Notes: a model not told the origin generated them from the sequence alone. Counted from the first letter of the stretch, positions 11,617 to 22,523 are shown. The stretch is 64,000 bases of DNA from Eutreptiella sp. 'Long Island Sound 2002' (GCA_964036045.1 OZ038378.1:61119408-61183407), one strand, 5' to 3'. A program made the numbers and translations.

Positions 11617-13106
11617 CGCCGATGGGAACCTCGGTCGACCTCGCGGCCGGCGTTCATTGTCTCTACGGCCCCGGATGCCGCCGTGTGGGAAGACCTGAAG
11701 GACATCAAGCCCCCCACGTACGTAAAAAACCCCTCAACCTCAACCGCTTCTTGGAGAAGCTGGACGATTGGGGGATGACCGTCACTGAAGACATGGATCC
11801 CGCAGAGGCGGAGAAATATGTCTTCAAACGGTTCAGTTGGCGCCTGCCGGAAGTGCTCCAAGAGCTGTACTTCGTGGCGACCAAGGAGGGGAAAATCAAG
11901 ACCGTCAAAGAAGCCAAGAAGTGGCTCAACGAGCAGGAGCGGGTGGACGCTCCGCAGGTGGCTGCCAAGCGGTGGAGGGCCATCAAGCCTCAGCATGATG
12001 GTCAGGAGATCCGCCCACGGGATTGGCGAGACTTCCGGGGGCAATACACCCTCTTCCGCCGCAACGTGGAGGACTGGAATGAGGGTGACGAGCAGGCCCG
12101 CTTGCTCTCCATGCTGCCGGAAGCATGGATCAAGAGAGTCACCAAGGAGAAAGCCAAGAGATCCAAGTTCAACCACACGTTCAAGATGATGCTCCCCAGG
12201 GAGTATCATCCAAACGTGTTGGCCTGGACAAAGAAGCATGAGGCGCGGAATGTCAAGCGGCGAGAGCTGCGGAACGCCCTTCTCATCACCGTCACGGGCG
12301 ATCGCGAGAAGACCGCAATGTTGCTCCTTGACGAGTGTGACGTGGGCGGCCAGACCCTCCGTCTGCAGGCCATCCCGGCGCGAATGACCTGCGACGAGGT
12401 CTTGGAGTGGGTCGGAGAGGAGGTACTCAAGAAGTACAGGAATCTCCACCACACCCGCGGCTTGAAGGCCGGTGACCGTGACGTCAACTATGTTGGCGAA
12501 GGGTCGGGCGGGGAATTTGCCATGGACCCAGCGGGAACCGAAGCCGGTGAGGCCCTCAACGATGAAGACGATGACGATGAACCCGCCGTGACAGCCGTTT
12601 GTGCCTTCGTAGCCAACAACCTGAACGCGGGGAGCAACCAGGGAAGCTGGAAGCCCCTGCAGAAGGGTTGGAAGAAGAAGGAGAAGAAGGAGCCACGCTG
12701 CATGGGCGACCCTCCGCTGTCCTTTGAGGAGTTCATACAAGCTCACCCTCAGGGCTGTTTCGTGTGTTATGGAAGGAACAAAGGGTTCAACCATGACCAC
12801 CGAACATGTCCCGTCCACAAGGCCGACATGGAGGCTTACAAGAAGGTGCACGGGTCGAAAAAGCGTGCACCCGTGGGTATCCCGGAGAACAAGGTGCAGG
12901 TCACCAAGGACGAGCTCTCCAAGCTGATGTCGGTGGGGACCGAGTTGGCCAAGGAGATGCAGGAGATCAAGAGGTCCTGGGTTCCCAAGTCGGACAACAA
13001 GAACAAGGACAAGGACAAGAAGGGTAAGAAAGGGGGAAAGAAGAAGAGTGTCAACGAGGTTGATGCGGAGGAGAGTACCCCTGCTACCACAAGCAACGTC
13101 CCTTAG
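11613..13106 (+). CDS. gag: Gypsy gag, capsid-like and zinc-knuckle-like part
   Basis: An ORF of about 497 codons. The true frame begins near 11735, after an indel in an A/C run joining it to upstream gag. It is rich in charged helices (FLEKLDDWGMTVTEDMDP, then a region of KKW and RDWRDF) typical of capsid proteins, and has Cys/His spacing CFVCYGRNKG...HDHRTCPVH that resembles a nucleocapsid zinc knuckle but is not the canonical CCHC. The C-terminus is Lys-rich. It ends at TAG 13104, after which the same frame runs into the protease. It is therefore either a gag stop requiring read-through or a sense codon. Confidence 0.6.
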   Translation: MTPMGTSVDLAAGVHCLYGPGCRRVGRPEGHQAPHVRKKPLNLNRFLEKLDDWGMTVTEDMDPAEAEKYVFKRFSWRLPEVLQELYFVATKEGKIKTVKEAKKWLNEQERVDAPQVAAKRWRAIKPQHDGQEIRPRDWRDFRGQYTLFRRNVEDWNEGDEQARLLSMLPEAWIKRVTKEKAKRSKFNHTFKMMLPREYHPNVLAWTKKHEARNVKRRELRNALLITVTGDREKTAMLLLDECDVGGQTLRLQAIPARMTCDEVLEWVGEEVLKKYRNLHHTRGLKAGDRDVNYVGEGSGGEFAMDPAGTEAGEALNDEDDDDEPAVTAVCAFVANNLNAGSNQGSWKPLQKGWKKKEKKEPRCMGDPPLSFEEFIQAHPQGCFVCYGRNKGFNHDHRTCPVHKADMEAYKKVHGSKKRAPVGIPENKVQVTKDELSKLMSVGTELAKEMQEIKRSWVPKSDNKNKDKDKKGKKGGKKKSVNEVDAEESTPATTSNVP

Positions 13107-14187
13107 CGGACTCCCTGCAGCCAAGGGCCCCAGCTAGGGCGGTCGCAGGATGGTGTTGCGGGAAGCGCCACACCATCCCATTCGGGAGACAATGAGCACA
13201 AAGGGATTGCCGCGGGCGGAAGGCCCGGTCCGGCACCCAAGACGAAAGACAGTCGCAGTGGCAGGGTGGGGGCAAGTGAAGGCACGAGCCCTTGCACCAG
13301 TCCATCCTTCGCGACCAAGAATGTATTTGATGTGCTTCAAGATCTTTCTGAGAGTATCGGCGGATCACCCGGACCGCAGCTGGATGCTGCAGATGGGCAG
13401 CCTGAGCCCATTGTCCACGACCTGCACCAGTCGCTTATTGAACTTCTGGAACAGCCGGAGATCCTGAACTTGCACGCCGTACGCCGTGTTGGGCGTGAGC
13501 GGCAGTTGCACCATAAGGTCCGTGCCCTATGCGGGAAAGTGGAGAAGGTTTTCGACGTGTTGGTTGACATGGGAGCTCAAGTCAGCCTGGTCAAGGCTGG
13601 CCTACTTCTGCCAGAGTGCTTGACCGACAGTCGGAGGCCTGTCAGGCTGAAGGTGGCGAACTGCCAGTACATGGTGGGAGGCACGAGGGAAGCAGCCATT
13701 GGGCTGCAGTTCGTCAACCTAGGTGAGCTGAGCAGCCCGGACCTCGGCAAGGAAATCCTCCTGCAAGGTCGCTTCTACGAGGCCCAGATGGACTGGGACA
13801 TGATTGTTGGGTACGACTTCATGATGGAGACGGACTCCGGCGTTCTCCTGGCCCAGGCCTCCATGACCCTGTACCAGGACGACCAGCTCTCGTGGCTTTC
13901 GCCACCTGAGCACCATGTGGAATGCCAATGGATCCACCCGGAACGCAATCAGCTCGAAGTAGCCGCGCTGGGGACTGAGCCAGCTGGGCCAGCAAACCAG
14001 GAGTACGGCGTAATGCCGGAAGTGGCGAGCCGAGTGGTTGCGGACCTGGGAGCTTTGGATCTGGCCCTGGACGCGTTCTCCTCAGGAACCTCCGCCCATC
14101 TTCGGGTTTGTGAGAAGTACTGGAGCGCCCAGGACTCCGCGTGGAAGAAGCACTGGGGTCCGCATCAGGGTTGGACGTGGATCCATT
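13107..14187 (+). pseudogene. pro: Gypsy aspartic protease and following DSAW region
   Basis: This continues the gag frame. At about 13545-13600 the sequence VDMGAQVSLVKAGLL fits a retropepsin active site (normally DTGA or DSGA) with Thr replaced by Met; ACG to ATG, a CpG transition, would explain it. VGYDFM (about 13807) fits the second conserved retropepsin segment. Downstream, DAFSSGTSAHLRVCEKYW and DSAW resemble a degenerate Dam-like methyltransferase domain seen in some algal and protist Gypsy elements; the NPPF-type motif is not visible. The ORF is broken at 14188 by the hAT-like insertion. Confidence 0.55.
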
Positions 14188-16242
14188 TAGCGTTTGGAAT
14201 GAGACTTTTTTTGCTAAAATGAGATGGTTTCTTTCTCGTTTTAATGAACGATTTTTTTTTGTTTCATATGAAATGAGCGATTTTTGTTTCTCGTTTCATT
14301 TTTTTTCGATATGTCTTGACAAAGCCAATGTTACCAAAAAACAACGAGGCATTGTGGATGTTATCTCCAGGCGGCAATGAGTGCACTTCCTACGATGAAT
14401 GGTACCCGTTGAATACACATTTTGGTCAATGCGGCCATACGAAGTTAGAAGTGGCTTCGTTATATAAAACCTCCATGCTGGTTTTGAAAAGACTGCAGTA
14501 TCTCCAATGATTGTTTTCCTGCTTGGGCTGAAACCTCCTGCTGGTTTTGCATTCGAAAGAAGTTTTCAAACATCCAAAAGAAAATCAAAAAAACAGCAGG
14601 CATTCAAACAAACACAGAGCATTCAAAGTGCTGAAACATCTCTGTATGCGTTCCCAAACAAGCCCACACACTGAAGAAGAGCCACTCGTAGAGTGACACT
14701 GCAGCCTTTCACACTAATGTACAAACAGAAACAAAGGCTCTCACAAAGGGCTAGCAGAGCCACATATATATAAGTCGACGTCATTCTGTGAGAAAACAAA
14801 ACAAAACTGTCATTACCCAATGGCGCACGGAACCCTGAGCTTGAACATGCAACAGTGACCGTAAAAACTGAAGCAAAGGCGCATATCAGTGTGCCACAGG
14901 GAGGCCAAAAAGGCACATTTGGGAGTCCTGTGGAGCCTCAGGGCCATACCCGTTTTTCACAGGTGTAAATTCAATCACTAGTTGATACAAGCACGCGCGA
15001 ACACACGCACGCAGGGGCACACACTCACAACAGTACTTTGGTCTCAGAAGTTCGTTCTTAGAAGGTCTCCAGGCAGCAGCATCAAGCCCGTACAGAAGAT
15101 CAGCTGTCATGTAAACTTTGAAGCGCCTGGCGCCACGAAGATGGAGCGCCGAGCGACAAAAAAGAAGCCGCGTTCGCGTCGAGCTGCTATTCCACTCGCT
15201 GCTGCTCAAGGAGACTGCTCAAGAAAACTTGCACGAAGACTACTACCTTCTGCTGACAGTGCCGTTTAAGGTGTAGGAGTTGAAGAACTCCTCGGCGAAC
15301 AACCGGCAAATCCAGATGGCGCCTACTTGAGCTGCACGTTTCCACGAAGATCTCGCAAAGCACAGTTCTACGCGTCAGGGGTCAAAAAGAGCAGAGCGAA
15401 CACGCCACAAATCACGTGAATACGAACACGACAGTGGCTGCGAAAAACAAAACCAGGCACATCACGTCGCAGCAACCTCGGAGTGAGTACGGTGAAGCGT
15501 TCTCAGCTTGCTGTCGAAGCATCTTCAAGAGATAAAACAGAGAAGTGAGACTGGACGTCGTGTTCTTAACATCTCGCTGTAAGATCTCGCTGGAAGCACA
15601 GAAGCACTAACGCCTGCGACGCTTGAACAAACGGCGCTAGAACCAACGACTCGGACTCTTTGGATGGCAATCCCATACTCGCAGAACCTCAACGTGACGA
15701 TGCTACCATGCAACAGAGTGCGCATAATAGCACATCATGCTATACAAACAAACCCTGAAGTGACAGTAATCGATAATGATAAACACATACAAACATATAA
15801 CAACAATCAATCACAGCAAATATCGAAAACATGAAACCCAAATAATCGCAAATCCTACAGGCGCAATGCATCTGCGACTATCAACGCTTACCTCTGCCTG
15901 TGACCTCCTGCAGATATTGTATCAGGCCGGGGCCTTGTGTACTTTTCAAAAGCTCTAGGCAATAACAACAACTATCCAAAAGCCTCTAGGAAATACAAGA
16001 ATGCAAATACCCCAACACCATACTGTCAAAAACAGAAGGAGTGCTTGAGGGAGCCGATTGTTGAGCCTGAAGCATCGCAGTGTGATTGATTTGGATGCGA
16101 GTTTCTCATTTTCCCGAAAAACAGGGTGTTTTTCATGAAATGAGCGATTTTTTGTTCTCCTTTCATATGAAATGAGCGATTATTTTGTCTCGTTTCACTT
16201 TTTTCGAGAATATTTTTTCTCATTCCAAACACTAGATCCATT
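14180..16242. repeat. 8-bp target-site duplication flanking the hAT-like element
   Basis: GATCCATT occurs at 14180-14187 and again at 16235-16242, directly outside the inverted termini. The sequence before the left copy and after the right copy joins in frame. Confidence 0.9.
14188..16234. mobile_element. Non-autonomous hAT-like DNA transposon
   Basis: The element is 2047 bp with 17-bp terminal inverted repeats, TAGCGTTTGGAATGAGA on the left and TAGTGTTTGGAATGAGA (reverse complement) on the right, one mismatch. An 8-bp TSD and TAGNG termini fit the hAT superfamily. Subterminal copies of TTTCATATGAAATGAGCGA lie at 14262-14280 and 16161-16179, with a degenerate one at 16131-16147; hAT transposases bind such subterminal repeats. 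No ORF above about 110 residues looks like a transposase or contains a BED finger or dimerisation region, so the copy is non-autonomous. The interior has lower GC than its surroundings. Confidence 0.85.
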
Positions 16243-17150
16243 GCCCCCGATGGCACATTCCAAGGGCGGTAGCGAAGATTTGCAAGGACCGCTCCAAGGT
16301 AGTGCTGGTTGTTCCTATGGAATGCACCGAGGAGGAAAGCACCCGAGATTCGGTGGCCTCACTGACCAACATGACCTTAAACAAAGTCGCCCTAACGGCT
16401 GGAGAGAGTGTCTATCAGGACGCTAAGGGACAGCCCATGCCACCCCGGAGATGGCCAATGCAATTCCACTATGTGGATGGGGGCCTTGAGCACGCCGACA
16501 CCACGGAATTCATGTGTGTCAACCGCATCATAGCAGAGCCCTGGCGGCAATGCGTTGCGGTTTCCCCTGTTGACGTCGGAGAATGGGAGGACCTCCTCAC
16601 TGAAGAAGAGCTGGACCTGGTTCAGGGGTATATGGATCAGCCCTTTCACGACTAGGGAAGCCAGCGTGAGGGCAAGGACCAGGACAAAGCCTGGTGGGAA
16701 GTAGACTCCATCGTCTCTGGTTCCTATGATGGGGATATCTTCGTAAAGAGGGTGCTGGACCACATGTCCAGCCAAGACGAGCCAATCGGCGGTAACCCAC
16801 CCACCTACGGTGACTTGTTCCGAGGCAAAACCAGTGATGGCCCTTTGGGCCATCTGGGGAGACCACCTGAGCCGATACCATGCGGTGGTACCCCGCAAGT
16901 AAGCTCAGTGGTCCAGGTGCCCGGAAAGGCCAAGGCGGAGTCCGATGAGTGCCCCAAGATCCAGGCATTGAGGGCCAGGCTGAAGCAGAAGTATGGTGAT
17001 ACCTTCTTCAGCGGAAAGCCTGTGTTTCCCCCGCCGGTGCGTGGACCATATGGTGAGGGCAAGATACGGCTGAAGCCGGACCCCCGTGTGTACCGACACC
17101 AGGGAATTCGCCCTGAGGGGCGAGAGGAAGGAGGCTATGGAGAAGATCCT
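16243..17150 (+). pseudogene. pol: Gypsy pol segment between protease and RT
   Basis: This continues the 13266 frame after the hAT-like insertion. It reads VVLVVPMECTEEESTRD and then a long linker through a TAG at 16653 (FHD-TAG-GSQ) to about 17100, where a one-base insertion shifts the frame. The segment ending in GERKEAMEKILREFIERGWLEP is the usual entry to a Ty3 RT domain. The TAG could be a nonsense mutation or a sense codon. Confidence 0.6.
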
Positions 17151-17945
17151 CCGTGAATTCATCGAGAGAGGCTGGCTTGAGCCGTGCCACTCCGAATGGG
17201 CCTCCCGTGCTTCGTCGTCCCCAAGAAGGTGGCCGGCGAGTGGCGGCTCGTGGTCAACTACCGCGGCCTAAACGCCCAAACGCAGCATGACAGCTATACG
17301 CTGCCCCTCATTGAGGACATGCTGCAAAAGCAACACTGGCGGAGGATCTTCACGGCGATTGACCTGGAACATGGTTATCATCAGATGCCTCTCGCCGAGG
17401 AGTCCCGTGCCTGCACAGCAATGAGCACCCCACTTGGACCCCTCCAGTGGAAGGTGATGTCCATGGGAGTTACCAACGGCAATGCGGCTTTTCAGCGGAT
17501 GCTGGAGAACCTGCTTGAGCCGGTGCGCGACTGTGCAGACCCCTTTATGGACGACGTGATCATCGCGTCCGGGGACCCCAGTATGAGCTATGATGAGCTC
17601 CTGGAGGCACATGAGAGGGACGTCACCAGAGTGCTGGACCTCCTGGTTCGGCACAAGCTCACGGGCAGCAGTGACAAGGCCACCATTGCGGTGAGCGAGG
17701 TGGTCTTCGCTGGCCACGTGGTTGGGAACGGGCAGCGGAAGCCCATACCTGGCAAGGTGGCTGCGATTGAGCACTGGAAGAAGCCCAAAACGGTCTCTGA
17801 GCTACGGGCGTACTTGGGGTTCTGCAACTACTACTCGGGGTATATCAAGATGTATGCCAAGTATGCAGCCCCCATGATGACCATGCTCAAGGGCAACCGA
17901 GAGGAGACCAAAAAAGGGTTCCAAGAAGGCTCTGGTCTGGAATGA
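17151..17945 (+). pseudogene. pol: Gypsy reverse transcriptase
   Basis: A deletion near 17200 in a C run returns the frame; from 17184 the RT is open. Visible motifs are VPKK-WRLVVNYRGLN, AIDLEHGYHQMPL (motif A, catalytic Asp), and FMDDVIIAS at 17544 onward (motif C, the two catalytic Asp residues). The thumb/connection segment ends LRAYLGFCNYYSGYI. This is standard for Ty3/Gypsy. An extra A in an A run near 17915 breaks the frame before RNase H. Confidence 0.8.
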
Positions 17946-18764
17946 AGAATCCGACCGTGCGTTTGAGGGGATGAAGCAGGCGCTGCTATCCGCAGTGGGT
18001 CTGCACCTCGTGGATCCTGACCGAGGGTTCGTCCTGCGCACCGACGCTTCCGACTACGCCGTTGGCGCTGTGTTGGAACAAGTGCTTGACGATGGGAGGC
18101 ACGTGCCAGTGGCCTTCTGGAGCCGAGTCCTGGCGGAAGGCCAGAGACGGACGTGGACGCCCCAAGAAAAGGAGGCATATGCCATCGTCATGGCTCTCAG
18201 GAAATGGCCTGGGTACATAGCTCTCCATCCCGTCACCGTCTGCACCGACCATCAGAGTCTGCAGACGGGGCACAAAGAGCACGTGGACAACCCCTCTGGT
18301 CCCGCCTCCCGACGGGCAAGATGGCATTAGACCTTGGCCAAGTTCGACCTCACGGTTGTGTATGTTCCCGACAAGGACAACACCGTGGCGGACTGTCTCA
18401 GTAGGTGGGCCTACCCCGCCAGTAAGGGCATGACGGATGTCTCCGCCCATGGCGATAAGGCTGAGACCGCTGAGGCCAAGAGGATCATAGAAATGCAGCG
18501 CCTGATGGAGGAGGAGGGCCTTAAATGCTTCGTCCTCATGGCTGCGGATGCCCCCCTTGGAGGGAGGATGGGCAGGGCGGTCAGAGTACACGCCCCGGAA
18601 GGAGCTGAGTCCGACAAGCACCTCTTCCCTGAATCTTGCCTCCAGGACGACTGGACCGACGACTACGCCAAGTCCGAGGCCTTTGAGGCCAAGTATGGGG
18701 CTGTGACCGACCCTGATGACGGGCAGAAGTGGCCAAAGGGGCTGACTGAGGAGGATGGCAAGCT
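17946..18764 (+). pseudogene. pol: Gypsy RNase H
   Basis: Frame 1 gives RTDASDYAVGAVL (first Asp), EKEAYAIVMAL (Glu), TDHQSL (Asp) and YVPDKDNTVADCLSR (last Asp), the four catalytic acids of a Ty3-type RNase H. TAG at 18328 interrupts RRARWH-TAG-TLAKFDL, where the same frame continues to 18764. There the protein is cut after GKL by the next insertion. Confidence 0.8.
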
Positions 18765-18775
18765 TAAGCTAAAAA

Positions 18776-20173
18776 ATGTCGCGTCGCACGGTCAATTCGA
18801 CTGTGGCAAAAACCACTCCAGGCGACAACGCAAGATTACAAGGATTCCACAAGTAGGAAATTAATGAGGATGTCCCCGAATCTCTGAAAAATCCTGGCAC
18901 CGCAGCCCGGATGTCCGGGCTTTCCGCATTGTCTGCTGCAGATGAACCAGTACACCTACAGCATATTGTCGCCTGCCGCAACCAGTATTACCACAACGCG
19001 CCAGTGCCTACGCCGTCTGATGAAGTTCTGATTGACATCGTTAATGACGCTGCGCTAAAGTTCTCTAAAACGCTGCTACAACAAGTTGAGGACTACAAGG
19101 CCACACAAGCGTTACTAAGTGACTTGCACCTGTTTCCTCGTTGCCCGTCCCAGACATGCTCTGAGCCATTTCAATGCAACGACGTTACCGCAGCCGCTAC
19201 AAACGCTGAACAGAAGCTACCCAATGATGGCAACACTGACATCTTGGAGATACCATCAAAGTACAGCCTCCGCTTCGAAGACCCGCTGGACCCAGAGAGC
19301 AATTCATCTTCTCTTTGTCCCCAACAGGATTACCCAAGAGCCGCCGAGACTACTTGGTCGGCTGAGCTCACTGAACAACCGAGCCGTGAGTGGCCATCGT
19401 TCCTACTCTTGATTGTGCTGTTTGCCACCATGGTCCACAACATCTGTTGCCGCCTACGAGTTCCGTCCAAAGCCTCCCGTTCAAGGCCATCTCGGTCTCG
19501 CTGTTCGGGACGACGCACCAGAAAAATACGTCGCCGCAACAATTTGCCGAAGCGCCTTCCGCTGAAAACATTCTTGGGTACGTTCAAACCGAACCGTGTT
19601 TTTTGGCACGACTACAGCAGTTCCGAACTTGACGAACTTGGCATGAGCGACCATGAACGGTATCCGCCTCTGTCGCAGACACCCGCTGCTGAAGCCGGTT
19701 CGTCAACCAGCCGACTCAAAAGCCCTATTCAAGGTGATGAGAGCCATACACGCGCCGGAGCCTGTAAAGATGAGCAGAAACTCCCACTGAATGCCAATCG
19801 GAGGAGTCAAGACAGCATGCCAGCCCGCCTCGTTGAAGACCATCAAGCAGCTGCATACCAAGCCCAAGCCGAAGCACTTCCTAGCCCTCCAGCGCCTGTT
19901 TTCTGTGTCTCCGTGTCCGCCGCCAACACAGCATGTGTGACACTTATGCCCTTCAGTTACGGCCTGAGCCCTGGAATAGTAGAGCTTCACCGTTCTACTC
20001 CCTATGGAGCAAAATGCATCGATTGGAGGTGCGAATGTGGCTATGAAAATTTTCAGCACGGAACCGAGTGTCGCCGCTGCTTTTTTCCAAAGTTCAAACC
20101 GCAAGTTGATGAGTCCAAGAGCTGCCTACTACAATAATATTTGCTATTCTGTGGCATCTTGCTCATTCAATGA
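18776..20173 (+). CDS. RanBP2-type zinc-finger protein of unknown function
   Basis: With the standard code the ORF is 18911-20137 (408 aa). The frame, however, is coding-like from an ATG at 18776 through a TAG at 18854, and past TAA 20135 to TGA 20171, giving 465 residues if UAR is sense. It has a hydrophobic segment (FLLLIVLFATMV, about 19400-19435) that may be a membrane anchor, followed by an Arg/Ser basic patch. At the C-terminus DWRCECGYENFQHGTECRRC (about 20020-20080) has the Trp, Asn and four Cys of a RanBP2 zinc finger; the first Cys pair is spaced by one residue rather than two. No transposase motif was seen. It may be a captured host gene or an unknown element protein. Confidence 0.55.
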
Positions 20174-21197
20174 GCATGTAAAAATCAAAATTTGGCCTTA
20201 ATCCCTCTATGCCACTTTTGACAGTTTTTACTGCTTCTGTAAGTGATATATATGCATGGGCTACCTTCGCTTTGGCCCAGGTCAACGTGGCCTGCGATCC
20301 ACCATTCAGCCTCTCTGCTTTTGTTTGGCTATGAGCAGTTCCTTTTAAGTTAACATTTCTATGGCGTACTCATTGGGCGCTCAGCTTGTTACCACAAAGT
20401 AGAGAGCCCTGCTTCCGTCTCTGTTTTCTGTTCTGGCTTCACTGTGCACTGCAGCAAGGTTTTCTAGCAAAGCAGTGAAATGCGAAAAGCAGTCTTCTTC
20501 CACAACCACCTGGCAACCAGCACGCAAACCACACCACTTATCATTCAACCTACAACATACCACAGCCGCAGTCTTGGCTAATTACGACAAACCAACACAC
20601 CCACACACAAACACTGCATACACACAGGAACACAGAACGTACTGTTTGCACTTGCTGTCTGTGGCAGAGACAGCAGTCTCTCCAGCTGCCTAAATTATCA
20701 GTCTTTTTCATCAAATTCTCTCTGATCAACTACTCATGCTTACCCAGACCTTACTATCAGCCAACTACCCAGCCTACCATTTGTTTCTCAGTCCTATTTA
20801 CTCAGTTTTTCTTTTCATCTACACTGCTTTTCCTTCAATTGTTTTCTTTTTGCAAACTTTTGTCCCTTGTGCAGTAAGCCTTGGCTGATTTTATCCACAC
20901 CATCACGTCTTGCATCACAGCGCCTCCGTTCCTCCCCTTGATCCTGGTTTTCTTTTCCTGTCACGCCTCCACCTCTCCATGCAACCAACCAGGCACCCAA
21001 ACGGGCGCGTGCCAAGGCAACCTTGCTCTCTTCATCCCTACCCATCCATGACAGGGCGAGTTCCGAGGTTCGTCCATGGCTACAACCCTAACATAGTGCT
21101 AGGGAAAGCCAAGCACGTTTGTATTTACACTTCACTCTGATTGAGGGCTGTGTCCCTGTCCGGACATTAAAGGGGCTGTACAATTCAAAAAAGAGGC
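20174..21197. other. Non-coding 3' part of the zinc-finger insertion
   Basis: About 1 kb of AT-richer sequence after the zinc-finger ORF, without a supported gene on either strand. Short ORFs here lack any recognisable domain. Confidence 0.4.
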
Positions 21198-21206
21198 TGG
21201 CAAGCT

Positions 21207-21870
21207 CTACCGGAATGGTAAGCTGCTGGTCCCCGAGTCCCGAGTGCTCGAGCTATGTGAGGCTTGACACCACCACATGATGCACCCAGGGGTCAGGAAG
21301 CAAGCCCTGGATATGCAGCGCCGGTTCAAAATTGACCAGATCAGTCTCTACAATGCTATCAAGAAGGTCAGAAAGGGTTGCTCGGTCTGTCAGGCCTGCA
21401 ATCCGGACAACCGGAACATCAAGGGGGAAGCCCAATGGACTCTGGTGCCTGACCAGCCCATGGAGAGCTTGGCCATGGACGTCTTCTCCATGCCCGAAGT
21501 TCACATAGGCAAGGAGACCTTTGACTGTGTGGTCCTTTGTGTGGACCGCCATAGCGGCTTCGTAGTAGCTGTTGAGGCACAGAAAAGGGGGTTACTTGCC
21601 AAGGAAGTGGCAGTCATGATGATTCGTCATTGGCTGACCGTCTTTGACATCCCCCGTACCATTTGCAGTGACCGAGGGACCCAGTTTACTGCCGGCTGGT
21701 TCAAGGCCATGTGTTCCCTCATGGGAATACGTCATGCCACAAGCGTTCTTATCTCAGCCGGTCCAACGGCCGGGCTGAAGTGGCTGGAAGACAGCTGTTT
21801 CAGAAGCTACGCAAGATTCACGTCACCAACCCACATCGGAACTGCTTTCAGGAGATGTGAGCTGCTCTGA
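21207..21870 (+). pseudogene. pol: Gypsy integrase
   Basis: The frame resumes at YRNGKLLVPESRVLEL and passes a TGA at 21267. It shows the zinc-binding HHHMMHPG...CSVCQAC and the catalytic core with Asp in AMDVFSMP (about 21474) and CSDRGTQF (about 21664). A frameshift near 21745 hides the catalytic Glu, which is visible in the adjacent frame as NGRAEVAG. A TGA replaces a Trp codon at 21867-21869. This is a clear DDE integrase, inactive. Confidence 0.8.
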
Positions 21871-22523
21871 AGGCCCATCATGACACCCCCACTCCGGGTG
21901 GATTGTCCCCTCACCAGATTTTGTTCGGCAGGGACGCCCTGGGTCGGGGACTTCCCTTGTCGGGTGATGGTATGGCCATGGACGCCAAGGATTTCTTTGC
22001 GCGGCAGGAGGCAACGGCGCGGAACATCCGCCAGCAGCTCGAGAAGGAGCATACCGAGCGTCAGAAGTCCGCCCTGGGCTCGACAGCGCAAACGTTCAGG
22101 CTGGGAGACCCGGTGTGGGTGATCAGACCCCGCCCTATGGGCACCCACCGCACCAAAACCTGGTTCACACCCAGAGAGGTGGTCCGCAGGATTGGTGAGG
22201 ACACCTACCGCATCAAGGTGGGTCACTGACAGTTCCGGGAGCGCCACGAGAGTCAACTCCGTGTGCGGGAACCCGACCTCCGTGGCCAACATGTGTCCCT
22301 GGACTACGCCGCACATGAGGCTGATTCAGACAACGACTATGCTGAGCAGGACGACTATACCGTCGAGAAGATCCTGGCCCAGCGTCCGAACGCCTCGGCA
22401 CCCGGAGGCCTGGAGTTCAAGGTTCGTTGGCGAGGCTATGGGCCTTCCCACGACACCTGGGAACCCGTCTCCTGGTTCGTGCCGCGGATTAACACCCCCT
22501 TCATGGACTACATCCGCAAGCAC
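21842..22523 (+). repeat. 682-bp direct duplication, left copy
   Basis: Identical in length, without gaps, to 25160-25841, with about 22 substitutions. It covers the C-terminal integrase region and chromodomain. The two copies sit exactly on either side of LINE copy 3. Both share the TGA in place of Trp at the start of the duplicated part, so they share a decayed ancestor. Confidence 0.9.
22260..22523 (+). pseudogene. pol: Gypsy chromodomain, left copy
   Basis: The C-terminal integrase tail ends in DDYTVEKILAQR...EFKVRWRGYGPSHDTWEPV, a canonical chromodomain with the aromatic cage residues Y, W and W. In chromoviruses this domain directs integration to marked chromatin. TGA at 22227 (GGA in the right copy) lies just upstream. 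The reading frame is cut at 22523 by LINE copy 3. Confidence 0.85.

Larger units (their letters stand above)
18765..21198 (+). mobile_element. Unclassified 2.4-kb insertion carrying a zinc-finger ORF
   Basis: A 2433-2434 bp segment inserted in the Gypsy pol gene between RNase H and integrase, bounded by an 8-9 bp TSD. The termini (TAAGCTAAAAAATG at the left, AATTCAAAAAAGAGGC at the right) do not form a convincing inverted repeat, and there is no LTR, poly(A) or recognisable transposase or RT. TSD length fits hAT or Mutator-like DNA transposons, including MULEs lacking long TIRs. It encodes one long ORF starting 11 bp from the left edge, followed by about 1 kb of AT-richer non-coding DNA. Confidence 0.6.
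18756..21206. repeat. 8-9 bp target-site duplication around the zinc-finger insertion
   Basis: TGGCAAGCT is present at 18756-18764 and at 21198-21206; depending on the first T the duplication is 8 or 9 bp. Excision of 2442 bp rejoins GKL to YRNGK in frame. Confidence 0.8.

Noticed and set aside
9385-13124. Long minus-strand ORFs (for example 11175-13124, 649 codons, and 9991-11526)
   Set aside because: They lie antisense to gag segments with clear coiled-coil and capsid-like sequence and show no domain; high GC in the sense codons lowers antisense stop frequency.
18765-21198. Assigning the zinc-finger insertion to hAT from its TSD
   Set aside because: The termini do not match each other as inverted repeats and do not start TAGNG/CAGNG at both ends; TSD length alone (8 or 9) is not decisive.
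8744-22523. Gypsy stops as proof of a non-standard code
   Set aside because: This element also has TGA codons and at least five frameshifts, so its TAA/TAG codons are uninformative; the argument rests on the minus-strand loci and the LINE.
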